NCBI GenBank assembly: GCA_003221375.1 | Contig: QHRI01000072.1 | Coordinates: 1 to 7,360, forward strand | Source of the DNA: Verrucomicrobiota bacterium | GTDB lineage: Bacteria > Verrucomicrobiota > Verrucomicrobiia > Chthoniobacterales > UBA10450 | Length of the DNA stretch: 7,360 nt | Direction of reading: 5' to 3' | Part shown: positions 1 to 6,029 of the stretch, in pieces | Layout of the letters: each line of letters begins with the position of its first letter | How positions within the stretch are numbered: position 1 is the stretch's first letter | Position numbers and translations under genes: made by a program | Notes under the pieces: model-generated | Seen by the model: only the letters and a program-made list of their open reading frames with translations | What the model was told of the DNA's origin: nothing | The model's database searches: none

Positions 1-2479
1 ATAGCTCGTCGAGCGCGCAATGATAACCAAAAGCATCGTTGCTTTGATTGGCGATCTCCTGTTGGCCAATCAATTTTTGTTTCGCTCGGGCTAATTCTGC
101 AGGCGTTAGGCCCTCGTTAGCGAGCTTGTGGATTTCATCGAGCAAAGCCGCTTTCACTCTGTCGATTTTCTGAGGATCGGTGCCGAGATAGAACGCGAAC
201 AAACCTGGTACCAGGCCCTGCATTTGGCTTGCCCCTACGTAGTAAGCCCAACCTGGGTCACGAATGCGAACAAAGAAACGCGACCCGAGATCGCTGCTTG
301 CTTCATCGATCAGTTCCAAGGCGTAACGATCCGGGCTCGCCAAACTCGCGCCGCGGAACCCGACCATGATCACGCCTTGCGCCTTGTCTTTGCGGCTTTC
401 AACGGTCTCCGGTTTACCCAGCGGCGTGGATGGCTTGGCGTCCGTCAGGGCCAGCGTGCCGGGTTTCATCTTGTCCAGTGCCTGCTCAACAAGCTGCTTT
501 ACCTCCGCCGCTTTCACGTCGCCAAAGACGTAGATCACGCCGTTTGTCGCGACCACGTGACGATCGCGAAATTCGACCAAATCTCTTTGGGTTAGACCCT
601 TAATGGATTCGACCGAACCAGTGCCTCGCAGCGCGTAAGGATGCTGCGGGAAAAGCGCCTGCCGCAGGATGTTGCGTGCGACTGCCGTCAACTGTTCATT
701 CTCCTGCTGGATCGCGGCGATCTGGATTTCTTTTTCACGGGCGATCGCTTTTTCCGGCATTGTGGCGTTGAGCAAGACGTCCGAGAGCAAATCCACGCCG
801 AGTTTCAGGTCGGGCTTCATCACATCGAGCGACACGCCAAAGCTGTTATTGCCTGACTCGCTGGAAATCGAACCGCCTACTGCCTCGATCTCATTGGCGA
901 TTTGTTCAGCTGTGCGCGTCTTGGTACCTTTCAGCAGCACTTTTGCCATCAAATGCGTGATGCCGTTGTCCTGCGGATTCTCCGCGAGCAGGCCGCCGCG
1001 AAAAGCCGCGCCCATCGCCACGAGGGGCAGCCGCGGATCCTCCCGAACCAAAAGCCGCAATCCGTTCGATAATTCAAATTTCTGGATCTCACCGGCGGCG
1101 ACTGCATTCGGACCCTCGGTTTTAGTCCCGAGCGAACCCTTTGGATTCATTGAAATGACTGTCAGATTGTTTTCAGTCAGATACTGTGCGGCGACGCGCT
1201 TGATATCGTCGACCGATATTTTCTGCACAGCCTCAAGATAATCGCGACTGAAATTCAGGTTGTGTGTCAGCAGCCAGTTGGAGCCGATGTCAGAGGCCTG
1301 GCCCCGCATGGTCGTTAGAGCGCCGAAATGATGACTGAGCGTGATTTTTTTTGCCTTGGCGAGTTCATCCGCGGTGACCCCGGCGTGTTTCACCTCGTCA
1401 ACAATGCGCAGAGCGAGTTGCTCAGCGGCTTCGCGTTTCTTCGGATCGACCGTGGCATCAATGCCGAACAGACCGGGATCGCCTGGCGTGTAGGAGAACG
1501 CAGATATCCCAAACGCGAGACCAGCATCTTCGCGAACGCGTCGGTATAGACGCGAGCTGCGCCCTTCACCGAGAATCGTTGAGAGCAGATCAAGGGCGGG
1601 TACATCCGGGTTCGTAACCGCCGGGATGTGCCACGCCAATGAGAGATGCGTCAGCTCCGTGGCGAATTCCTGGTGCGCTTCGCGCCGGCCAAGTTGCGGC
1701 GGTTCCGCCGGAACGAATACCGGCTGAAGTGATTTCTCCGGATACGGCTTGAACAAGTTAGTGAGTTGTTGGTGCACCTTTTCCGCATCGACATCGCCGA
1801 CTATGATGAAGGTGAGATTGTTCGGGACGTAGCGGGTTTTGTAATACTGCATCACCTGCTCCTGGGTGAGCTGGTTATAGATTTCGATTTCGCCGATGAC
1901 CGGGAAGCGATAGGGATGCACCTGATATGCGGTCGAAAAAAGGAGCAGCCCGGCCATGCGATCAGGATCATCCATTCCCATGGCGAACTCGCGCCGGATC
2001 ACTTCCTGTTCTTTCTGGTATTCCTCCGACGGCAAAGTCGAATTCATCGTTGCATCGGACAAGATGTCGAGCGCTGTCGCAACGCCGTCCTTCGGTACGT
2101 CGATCCAAAAAACCGTGCGATCGAAGGATGTGTAAGCATTGATGTAACCACCGACGTCCTGGATTTTTTGCGCGATCTCATTTTTATCGCGTGTCTTCGT
2201 TCCCTTGAAGAGCATGTGCTCGAGAATGTGGGACAAACCCGCTCCAAGATGCTGGTCCTCGTCGATACTTCCCGTGGCACACCATGCCTGCACGCTGGCT
2301 ACGGGAGCGCTGTGATCTTCCTGCACAATGATCGTCAGCCCGTTAGGCAAAATCCATTTGTGCGCCGAGCTCGGCGGAAACGTGATTACGGCCGAAGGCT
2401 CAGCCGACGTCGCTTTCAGATTAACCATCATAAATAATAGAACTGATGAGCAAAACTTTGCCAGTGGTATGCGAGCCAT
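1..2479 (-). CDS. Secreted M16 family zinc metalloprotease, two-domain (partial, 3' end outside window)
   Basis: The minus strand is open without a stop from the ATG at 2479 to the left edge, giving 826 codons. Residues 1-26 form a signal peptide (Arg/Lys start, hydrophobic stretch, ATSA before the likely cut), so the protein is exported. The N-terminal half carries the inverted zinc motif HILEH at residues 84-88, with third-ligand candidate E164 (E157 also conserved) in EVIRRE. LGEGRSSRLYRRVRE (residues 303-317) is the typical M16B block. A second M16-like half starts near residue 465; its counterpart of the zinc site reads HLMAK, so it is catalytically dead, as is usual for one half in this family. 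A second SRFFVRIRDPGWAYYVG-like block lies at 733-749. Expected role is periplasmic or extracellular peptide degradation. It lies 40 bp after the Minf_1886-type gene. No Shine-Dalgarno sequence is visible; an alternative start at M17/M18 would destroy the signal peptide. Confidence 0.95.
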   Translation of the reverse strand, partial: MARIPLAKFCSSVLLFMMVNLKATSAEPSAVITFPPSSAHKWILPNGLTIIVQEDHSAPVASVQAWCATGSIDEDQHLGAGLSHILEHMLFKGTKTRDKNEIAQKIQDVGGYINAYTSFDRTVFWIDVPKDGVATALDILSDATMNSTLPSEEYQKEQEVIRREFAMGMDDPDRMAGLLLFSTAYQVHPYRFPVIGEIEIYNQLTQEQVMQYYKTRYVPNNLTFIIVGDVDAEKVHQQLTNLFKPYPEKSLQPVFVPAEPPQLGRREAHQEFATELTHLSLAWHIPAVTNPDVPALDLLSTILGEGRSSRLYRRVREDAGLAFGISAFSYTPGDPGLFGIDATVDPKKREAAEQLALRIVDEVKHAGVTADELAKAKKITLSHHFGALTTMRGQASDIGSNWLLTHNLNFSRDYLEAVQKISVDDIKRVAAQYLTENNLTVISMNPKGSLGTKTEGPNAVAAGEIQKFELSNGLRLLVREDPRLPLVAMGAAFRGGLLAENPQDNGITHLMAKVLLKGTKTRTAEQIANEIEAVGGSISSESGNNSFGVSLDVMKPDLKLGVDLLSDVLLNATMPEKAIAREKEIQIAAIQQENEQLTAVARNILRQALFPQHPYALRGTGSVESIKGLTQRDLVEFRDRHVVATNGVIYVFGDVKAAEVKQLVEQALDKMKPGTLALTDAKPSTPLGKPETVESRKDKAQGVIMVGFRGASLASPDRYALELIDEASSDLGSRFFVRIRDPGWAYYVGASQMQGLVPGLFAFYLGTDPQKIDRVKAALLDEIHKLANEGLTPAELARAKQKLIGQQEIANQSNDAFGYHCALDEL

Positions 2480-2519
2480 TGAAGTGACGGCGGCTGCGTC
2501 GGTGATCAGTGACTGCCGA

Positions 2520-2879
2520 TCACTTTCTCGACGCAGTAGGCTTGGGCACCGGCAATTCTGCCCGCGACCTCGTCGCCGTTGGTTTCTCCGGCGCGAACGG
2601 CTTCACGAAAACCTCTTCGAAGTCATACACGTTCCTGAAATCTTCGATCGAATCTTCCTCGGTTTTTCCGAATATCCCGGCGCCGATCAGGTTAAAAACC
2701 ATGTTTCCAATGTCCTCCGATGTGTGAATGCCCCAGCTATCGAAAACGGTCATGACCATCGGTCCAAACTCCTTTAGCGCGTAGTGCCGCACTCCCTCTA
2801 GTAGCTCGGGCCCGCTCACATGCCGGATGGTGGTTCTTACAATGGAATCAAGCGCTTCGGCAAATCCAATTTTTTGCAT
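2520..2879 (-). CDS. Minf_1886 family (Verrucomicrobia/Planctomycetes-restricted) protein, apparently internally deleted
   Basis: From the ATG at 2879 this encodes 119 residues of unknown function. The start MQKIGFAEALDSIVR and the middle RHVSGPELLEGVRHYALKEF, then the segment FGPMVMTVFDSWGIHTSED and FNLIGAGIFGKTEEDS, resemble the family TIGR04138 as I remember it. In that family a segment of roughly 30 residues containing a DxRY...AY.F...AL stretch normally lies between IV and RHVSG. Here IVR is followed at once by TTIRHVSG, which suggests an in-frame internal deletion. The C-terminal tail after residue 97 is Pro/Lys/Arg rich and probably disordered. There is no signal peptide, so it is likely cytoplasmic. 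The same frame stays open upstream to a TTG at 2951 (143 residues), but that extension is unlike the family and crosses a hairpin, so I prefer ATG 2879 despite its lack of a ribosome site. It probably shares a transcript with the M16 gene. Confidence 0.7.
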   Translation of the reverse strand: MQKIGFAEALDSIVRTTIRHVSGPELLEGVRHYALKEFGPMVMTVFDSWGIHTSEDIGNMVFNLIGAGIFGKTEEDSIEDFRNVYDFEEVFVKPFAPEKPTATRSRAELPVPKPTASRK

Positions 2880-2885
2880 GGGATG

Positions 2886-2907
2886 AAAAGGCGCGTCTGA
2901 AACGCGC
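2886..2907 (-). terminator. Possible weak intrinsic terminator or leader hairpin between the two minus-strand genes
   Basis: Read on the minus strand, GCGCGT (2907-2902), loop TTCAG, then ACGCGC (2896-2891) form a perfect 6-bp GC stem, followed by C and four T residues (2889-2886). It ends seven bases before the chosen start of the Minf_1886-type gene. It could terminate transcripts of the upstream frameshifted gene, or fold in the leader of the downstream one. The U tract is short, so function is uncertain. Confidence 0.35.
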
Positions 2908-2989
2908 TTCCAAGCATAACCGCCAAACTCGGAACGGCAACTGCGGCGCAATCAGTGGAATATTGAAGCGTTGATAATTGCATTTCTCC

Positions 2990-3023
2990 TCACTCCACTA
3001 GTTCATCACTCCGTCACTCCACT
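2990..3023. repeat. Short direct repeats of tcactcc(act)
   Basis: The heptamer tcactcc occurs three times, at 2990-2996, 3006-3012 and 3014-3020. The first and third copies extend to the same decamer tcactccact, 24 bp apart. On the minus strand the array overlaps the last codons and stop of the frameshifted gene and places AGTGGAGTGAGGAG before an ATG at 2983. It may be a decayed simple repeat. Confidence 0.6.
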
Positions 3024-4259
3024 GCGGAAGTCTCGACCTGGTCTTCCAACGCATCGAGATATACTGAAAGCGGATCGCGTCGCCTCGGCGCGGAGACCTG
3101 CGATTGATTTGCCGCCTTGAGATAAGCGTTAAAGGCGCCGCTCTGGCTGTCCATCTGTGTGGCTTCGAACCAGTTCATGTAATCATCGATCTCGCCCATT
3201 CGAGTGGCAAGATCCCTGCGAGTAAAATTCAGGCGCGCCAGCCGCTTTGCGATCCCTCTTCGCTTCCCGCGCGCGAGCCGCGCCGCAATTTGCTGATACT
3301 CACGCGCCACCGGGCGCAAGACTGGATGCGCGCTTGCGATGAGCAACAATAACTCCTGGCTCATTTGGTTGTGACCGCCCCCGATTGCGTGAACCATCTG
3401 AAACCTTAAGCTGCAACAATTCGTCAAGACGTCGTTCGCTTTCGGCAAACGTCAGGAACTGGTAAGTTTGATGCTCGCTCAGTCGAGCCACCATCGATTG
3501 CCATTTCCTTTCCATTTCCTCGCGCAACGGCGGAAACGAGACCTTCAAATCGGCGATGGGATCGTTCGACGCATGTGAAATATTGGATACGTACTGCGCC
3601 AGGCGCGCGTGACCACCACCCTCATCCAGGAGCAATTGCACAAACGCGACGGAATAGGCTCGGTAAAGCATGCGTCCGGCGGAATCGAGGAGATCGAATC
3701 GCTGGCCGAGAAATTCCTCCAGCGACTTTCTCTTGTCGGTTATTGAAAGCGCCCGGATTAAAGTCTCCCGGTTTCGTCCTGGCGTCAGCGCCAGCGCACC
3801 TTGCACCAGCCAATCTGGCGGCCCAACGAGGATCGTTCCGGGTGCGAGGTTGCCCTCGTGTCGATAAATAATCTCAAGCAGAATAGCGCGAAGCAACTGG
3901 CGCTCGATTAATGAACCGTCCAGATTTTGGCCAACGGTCAAATCGAGTTGCAGCTTCACGCCAAAGCCTGTCTGGCTCACTCTCAAGTCGGCTGGCGGAA
4001 TTTCGGGGAGATTTGCCTGTTGCGGTTGCAAGTTGATTATGATGGCCGTCTTCCACCCGTCGCGCTGGCGCAAAAGCGCGAGAAGATTAGCTTTGGTCTG
4101 CTCCGCCAGTTCTGAAATCGTCCCGCGCAGCGCCGCATCCGCCCCGTAAATGACGAATTGCCGCGACGGACTCACACTGTGTGCCGGCAAAGCGGCGCGA
4201 AGTGTTTGCCAGGCGCATATCGGCAATAGAAGGAGTGCAACATATCGCATTATCTTCAT
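3014..4259 (-). pseudogene. Secreted gluzincin-like (peptidase MA-like) protein without HExxH, disrupted by a frameshift
   Basis: Two overlapping minus-strand frames read as one protein. The first runs from ATG 4259 and has a signal peptide (MKIMRYVALLLLPICAW..., likely cut near residues 22-26). Residues 147-156, PPDWLVQGAL, and the helix before them, LLRAILLEIIYRH (122-134), are laid out like a peptidase-MA fold, but the HExxH motif is absent, so it is probably a non-catalytic relative. Good coding sequence continues to about residue 285 (AESERRLDELLQLK), then degenerates to a stop at 3300. The sister frame (upstream limit about 3451, stop at 3014) resumes with SQELLLLIASAHPVLRP, a basic helical stretch, IDDYMNWFEATQ and RRRDPLSVYLDALE. 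Joining the frames requires a +1 shift and gives about 413 residues. The overlap includes a run of five C at 3378-3382. Whether it is a true pseudogene, a sequencing error or recoded is unresolved. It is the first gene of the minus-strand set. Function unknown. Confidence 0.75.
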
Positions 4260-4387
4260 TAGCAGGGGGCAATGATAATCACTGTGGCCGAGTGCTGGCG
4301 AGCGAGAATCAGCGCAAAACTCTGCTCTCGTCCCGTTCAAGAGCGCTCAGGTCAATGCGATTTATTCTTGTGCCCCCGTAAAAAAAC

Positions 4388-4415
4388 GAGACTTTTCGGC
4401 GCCTGCGGTGTCTAA
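4388..4415 (+). promoter_or_regulatory. Candidate ECF-sigma-type promoter
   Basis: GAGACTT (4388-4394) is followed after exactly 16 bases by TCTAA (4411-4415). This resembles the known RpoE/ECF arrangement GGAACTT-N16-TCTAA, with two mismatches in the -35 element. A transcript would start near 4421-4424, leaving a leader of about 15 bases before the ATG at 4437. That fits a gene without a Shine-Dalgarno sequence. An envelope-stress-type sigma factor would suit a secreted wall-associated product. Inferred from pattern only. Confidence 0.45.
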
Positions 4416-4423
4416 TGGTTAGA
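4411..4423. promoter_or_regulatory. Dyad TCTAA-TGG-TTAGA over the predicted -10 region
   Basis: A perfect 5-bp inverted repeat with a 3-bp centre lies across the putative -10 element and start site, 13 bp before the ATG of the repeat protein. It could be an operator, or an accident of the promoter sequence. A similar dyad with a 3-bp centre precedes the NlpC/P60-like gene. Confidence 0.35.
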
Positions 4424-4436
4424 AACCCCACCTACT

Positions 4437-5147
4437 ATGAATCATTCGAAACTTCTTCTTTCCTTGAGTTGCTTTCTTGCCGTAACACTGGCTCCCCGGT
4501 TAGTCACAGCTGCACCGCATGGCGGCAGTAGTGGTCATTTCAGTGGCGGTGGCCATTTTAGTGGGGGTCGTAATTTCGCCTCGCCTGGGCGCCCCGGAAT
4601 GGGCGCTTGGGGCGGCCGGACTTGGAGCGGCCAAAATTGGAATGGACGGACTTGGAACGGAAGGACTTGGAACGGCCAAAATTGGAATGGACGCAATTGG
4701 AGCGGTCGCAACTGGAATGGCCACAATTGGAACAACTGGAATGGCAATTGGCATCATCACAACGATGTTATTTTTATCGGTAGTTTCGGCTTTCCCGGAT
4801 GGTGGGGCTGGGGATGGGGTCCTTCCTGGGGATGGGGGTACCCCTGGGGATGGGGGTACCCATATGGATATTATGGATACGGGTACCCGTACGGATATGG
4901 CTACGGCTATCCGTATGGGTATGAAGGCTCCGGATACGGTAATTACGGGTACGGTAACGGCTATGGATATGGTTACGGCAATAACAGCCAATACAGCACT
5001 CCTACTCATTCGAAAGTAACCGAGCTTCAGCGTCGACTCGCCCGTGCCGGCTATTATCATGGATCAATTGATGGAGTTTTAGGGCCTCAGACACGCCGAG
5101 CAATTCGGGCTTACGAGCAAGACCACGGCTACGCAGACGCAGGCTGA
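4437..5147 (+). CDS. Secreted Gly/Trp/Tyr-rich repeat protein with C-terminal peptidoglycan-binding-like domain
   Basis: 236 residues. A signal peptide covers residues 1-25 (KLLLSLSCFLAVTLAP, LVTA before the cut). A Gly/Ser/His-rich linker (about 28-59) leads to eight pentapeptides of the GRTWN/GQNWN/GRNWS type (60-99), then HHHND and a hydrophobic VIFIGSFGFPGWWGW patch. A Gly/Trp/Tyr/Pro tract follows (121-181: WGWGYP twice, then YGYGYP-like units). Residues 194-236 match the start of PF01471, with LQRRLARAGYYHGSIDG, GPQTRRAIRAYEQDHG and the usual DG and T positions. The domain stops short of its normal last 12-15 residues. The PF01471 part suggests binding to peptidoglycan or another glycan outside the cytoplasmic membrane. 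The aromatic repeats may form a low-complexity, adhesive or surface layer, which is inference. The gene is monocistronic by layout, with its own promoter candidate and a terminator at 5204-5257. No Shine-Dalgarno sequence is visible. Confidence 0.85.
   Translation: MNHSKLLLSLSCFLAVTLAPRLVTAAPHGGSSGHFSGGGHFSGGRNFASPGRPGMGAWGGRTWSGQNWNGRTWNGRTWNGQNWNGRNWSGRNWNGHNWNNWNGNWHHHNDVIFIGSFGFPGWWGWGWGPSWGWGYPWGWGYPYGYYGYGYPYGYGYGYPYGYEGSGYGNYGYGNGYGYGYGNNSQYSTPTHSKVTELQRRLARAGYYHGSIDGVLGPQTRRAIRAYEQDHGYADAG
4614..4733 (+). repeat. Eight tandem 15-bp units encoding GxxWN/S pentapeptides
   Basis: Units encode GRTWS, GQNWN, GRTWN, GRTWN, GQNWN, GRNWS, GRNWN and GHNWN in order. The DNA is nearly as conserved as the protein: a 21-bp stretch at 4628-4648 recurs exactly at 4673-4693, a 45-bp (three-unit) offset. 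This suggests growth by slippage or unequal exchange, so copy number may vary between strains. Confidence 0.9.
4804..4856 (+). other. G-quadruplex-like tract inside the coding sequence
   Basis: Seven runs of four or five G occur on the coding strand: 4804-4807, 4810-4813, 4816-4819, 4828-4831, 4834-4838, 4846-4849 and 4852-4856. Loops are mostly 2 bases, with two of 7-8. The first four runs alone satisfy the usual four-run motif. The tract encodes the WGWGWG/WGWGYP part of the protein, so codon choice (ggg after tgg) contributes to it. Confidence 0.75.
4826..4861 (+). repeat. Exact 18-bp tandem duplication encoding WGWGYP twice
   Basis: The unit ctggggatgggggtaccc at 4826-4843 is repeated without change at 4844-4861. 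It contains the palindrome GGGGTACCCC (4835-4844) at the junction. Absence of any third-base difference indicates a recent duplication or gene-conversion event in the Gly/Trp/Tyr tract. Confidence 0.9.
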
Positions 5148-5203
5148 TCCAAACCTACTCCCGCTGATTCACAGCCGGGGTTGTTATGCTCTTTCGGTTG
5201 GTT

Positions 5204-5257
5204 GACCGGCGGAATTCGCAAGGGCGCAAAGGGCGAACCGCCGGTCGCCACTTTTTT
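5204..5257 (+). terminator. Intrinsic terminator after the repeat protein gene
   Basis: GACCGGCGG (5204-5212) pairs perfectly with CCGCCGGTC (5238-5246). After a two-base AA bulge, TTCGC (5215-5219) pairs with GCGAA (5233-5237), leaving a 13-base loop. Six T residues follow at 5252-5257, separated from the stem by GCCAC. The long GC stem plus T tract points to plus-strand termination, between the repeat protein and the peptidase. The 5-base gap before the T tract is wider than ideal. Confidence 0.65.
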
Positions 5258-5284
5258 ACATCTCCACATCCGGGCCTGCCGACT

Positions 5285-5299
5285 TTTAGTCATACTAAA
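5285..5299. promoter_or_regulatory. Perfect dyad TTTAGT-CAT-ACTAAA
   Basis: A 6-3-6 inverted repeat lies 73 bp before the proposed start of the NlpC/P60-like peptidase, in the only non-coding space available for its promoter. It is a reasonable operator candidate. I cannot assign a regulator family. The 3-bp centre and TAA/TTA-type half-sites recall the dyad at 4411-4423. Confidence 0.4.
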
Positions 5300-5305
5300 T
5301 TCGGG

Positions 5306-5342
5306 CTCCGCTAATTTTTTTCTTTTCATCCGCGGAGTTTTT
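5306..5342 (+). promoter_or_regulatory. Weak leader hairpin followed by a T run
   Basis: CTCCGC (5306-5311) can pair with GCGGAG (5332-5337) across a 20-base, T-rich loop, and five T residues follow (5338-5342). It sits in the leader of the peptidase gene, 29 bp before the proposed start. It could act as an attenuator, but the short stem and large loop make this doubtful. Confidence 0.2.
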
Positions 5343-5360
5343 GGCATACGACACGATGCC

Positions 5361-5365
5361 GGAGG
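5361..5365 (+). promoter_or_regulatory. Ribosome binding site GGAGG that points to an ATC start
   Basis: GGAGG is followed by six bases and then the in-frame codon ATC at 5372. It is one of only two strong Shine-Dalgarno sequences before genes in this window, and it decides the start of the peptidase gene. No ATG, GTG or TTG in the right frame lies within reach. Confidence 0.5.
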
Positions 5366-5371
5366 GAAGTT

Positions 5372-5896
5372 ATCTGTCCGGTTAGTCATCGAATTCTGCT
5401 CGGTATCGCTGTTTTCGCCTGGGTCGTTCCATCAGCAATAGGCGATCTTTTTCCAAACTCTGGACCTGTTGTGTCTGGAAATACTGCGCGTCTTCGCTTC
5501 GGCAAAGCAGCTGCGCCAAAGGCCGCGCCACTCGCAGTAAAACGCGCGATCTGGGCAGCAAATCAACTTCGTCACAAGCGATACCGGTACGGTGGCGGTC
5601 ACAAATCGTTCGACGACCGCGGCTACGATTGTTCCGGAACGATCTCTTATGCGCTCGGCGCGGCCGGCTTGATCAGCTCGCCGATGAGCTCAACTGAGTT
5701 TCGCAGCTACGGGGATCGCGGCCCAGGCAGATGGATCACCATCTACGCACGAGAGGGCCACACGTTCGCTGTGATCGCCGGTTTGCGACTCGATACAACG
5801 CCGTTCGACCGTTACGCAGGCAAATGGGCGCCGCGCTGGCAAACGATTTATCGTCCGCCACGCGGATTCGACGCGAGGCATCCTGTCGGTCTGTAG
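5372..5896 (+). CDS. Secreted NlpC/P60-like cysteine peptidase, probable non-canonical ATC start
   Basis: The predicted mature protein has the motif YRYGGGH followed by RGYDCSGTISYALGAAGL. The Cys is the likely nucleophile (residue 87 counting from ATC) and REGHTFAVIAG supplies the likely catalytic His (130). Asp141 in RLDTT is a possible third residue. The layout matches the NlpC/P60 (C40-type) fold, whose members cut peptidoglycan stem peptides, so the site of action is the periplasm or wall. The first canonical start is GTG at 5471 (141 residues), but the frame is open upstream to a TAA at 5312. There it encodes a convincing signal peptide, RILLGIAVFAWVVPSAIG, then DLFPNSG. Starting at ATC 5372, six bases after GGAGG, gives 174 residues and restores export. 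ATC could be a mutated or misread ATG. The gene follows a terminator and lies 133 bp before the serine hydrolase gene. Confidence 0.75.
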   Translation: MCPVSHRILLGIAVFAWVVPSAIGDLFPNSGPVVSGNTARLRFGKAAAPKAAPLAVKRAIWAANQLRHKRYRYGGGHKSFDDRGYDCSGTISYALGAAGLISSPMSSTEFRSYGDRGPGRWITIYAREGHTFAVIAGLRLDTTPFDRYAGKWAPRWQTIYRPPRGFDARHPVGL

Positions 5897-6017
5897 CTCG
5901 GAAACGCCGAATCTCCAATTCCAACTCCGAAAAGATTCGCGAGCAAGCCTCCAAAGAATTTCAAATCACCAAACTGCAAGGAACGACGGGCTGGGCAGCT
6001 GTCACTTTTTGAGGCAT

Positions 6018-6024
6018 AAGGAGA
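6018..6024 (+). promoter_or_regulatory. Strong ribosome binding site AAGGAGA
   Basis: AAGGAGA lies five bases before the ATG at 6030 and fixes the start of the serine hydrolase. Shine-Dalgarno sequences are weak or absent before most other genes here. Confidence 0.8.
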
Positions 6025-6029
6025 TTCGT

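Noticed and set aside
1766..2437. Plus-strand open frame of 223 codons, with others at 128-595, 641-856 and 669-1241
   Set aside because: All lie antisense to the intact M16 gene with its signal peptide and HILEH site. Their translations match no family I recognise.
2502..2523. Inverted repeat GTGATC-N10-GATCAC before the M16 gene
   Set aside because: Only six base pairs with no T tract. It overlaps the stop of the preceding gene and may be chance.
2837..2983. 48-codon minus-strand frame starting at ATG 2983 just after AGTGGAGTGAGGAG
   Set aside because: The spacing from AGGAG to ATG is only two bases, the purine-rich stretch comes from the tcactcc repeats, and the end is an out-of-frame reading of the Minf_1886-type gene. 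A leader peptide cannot be excluded.
4500..5060. Open frames of 166 codons (plus, 4519-5019) and 186 codons (minus, 4500-5060) with repetitive hydrophobic translations
   Set aside because: They are shadows of the tandem repeats in the repeat-protein gene. A repeated DNA unit of length divisible by three keeps several frames open.
5129..5389. 86-codon minus-strand frame
   Set aside because: It spans the terminator hairpin and the peptidase leader, and its translation looks like no protein family.
5990..6010. GCTG-GG-CAGC followed by five T, before the serine hydrolase
   Set aside because: A two-base loop is too tight and the stem too short for a terminator.
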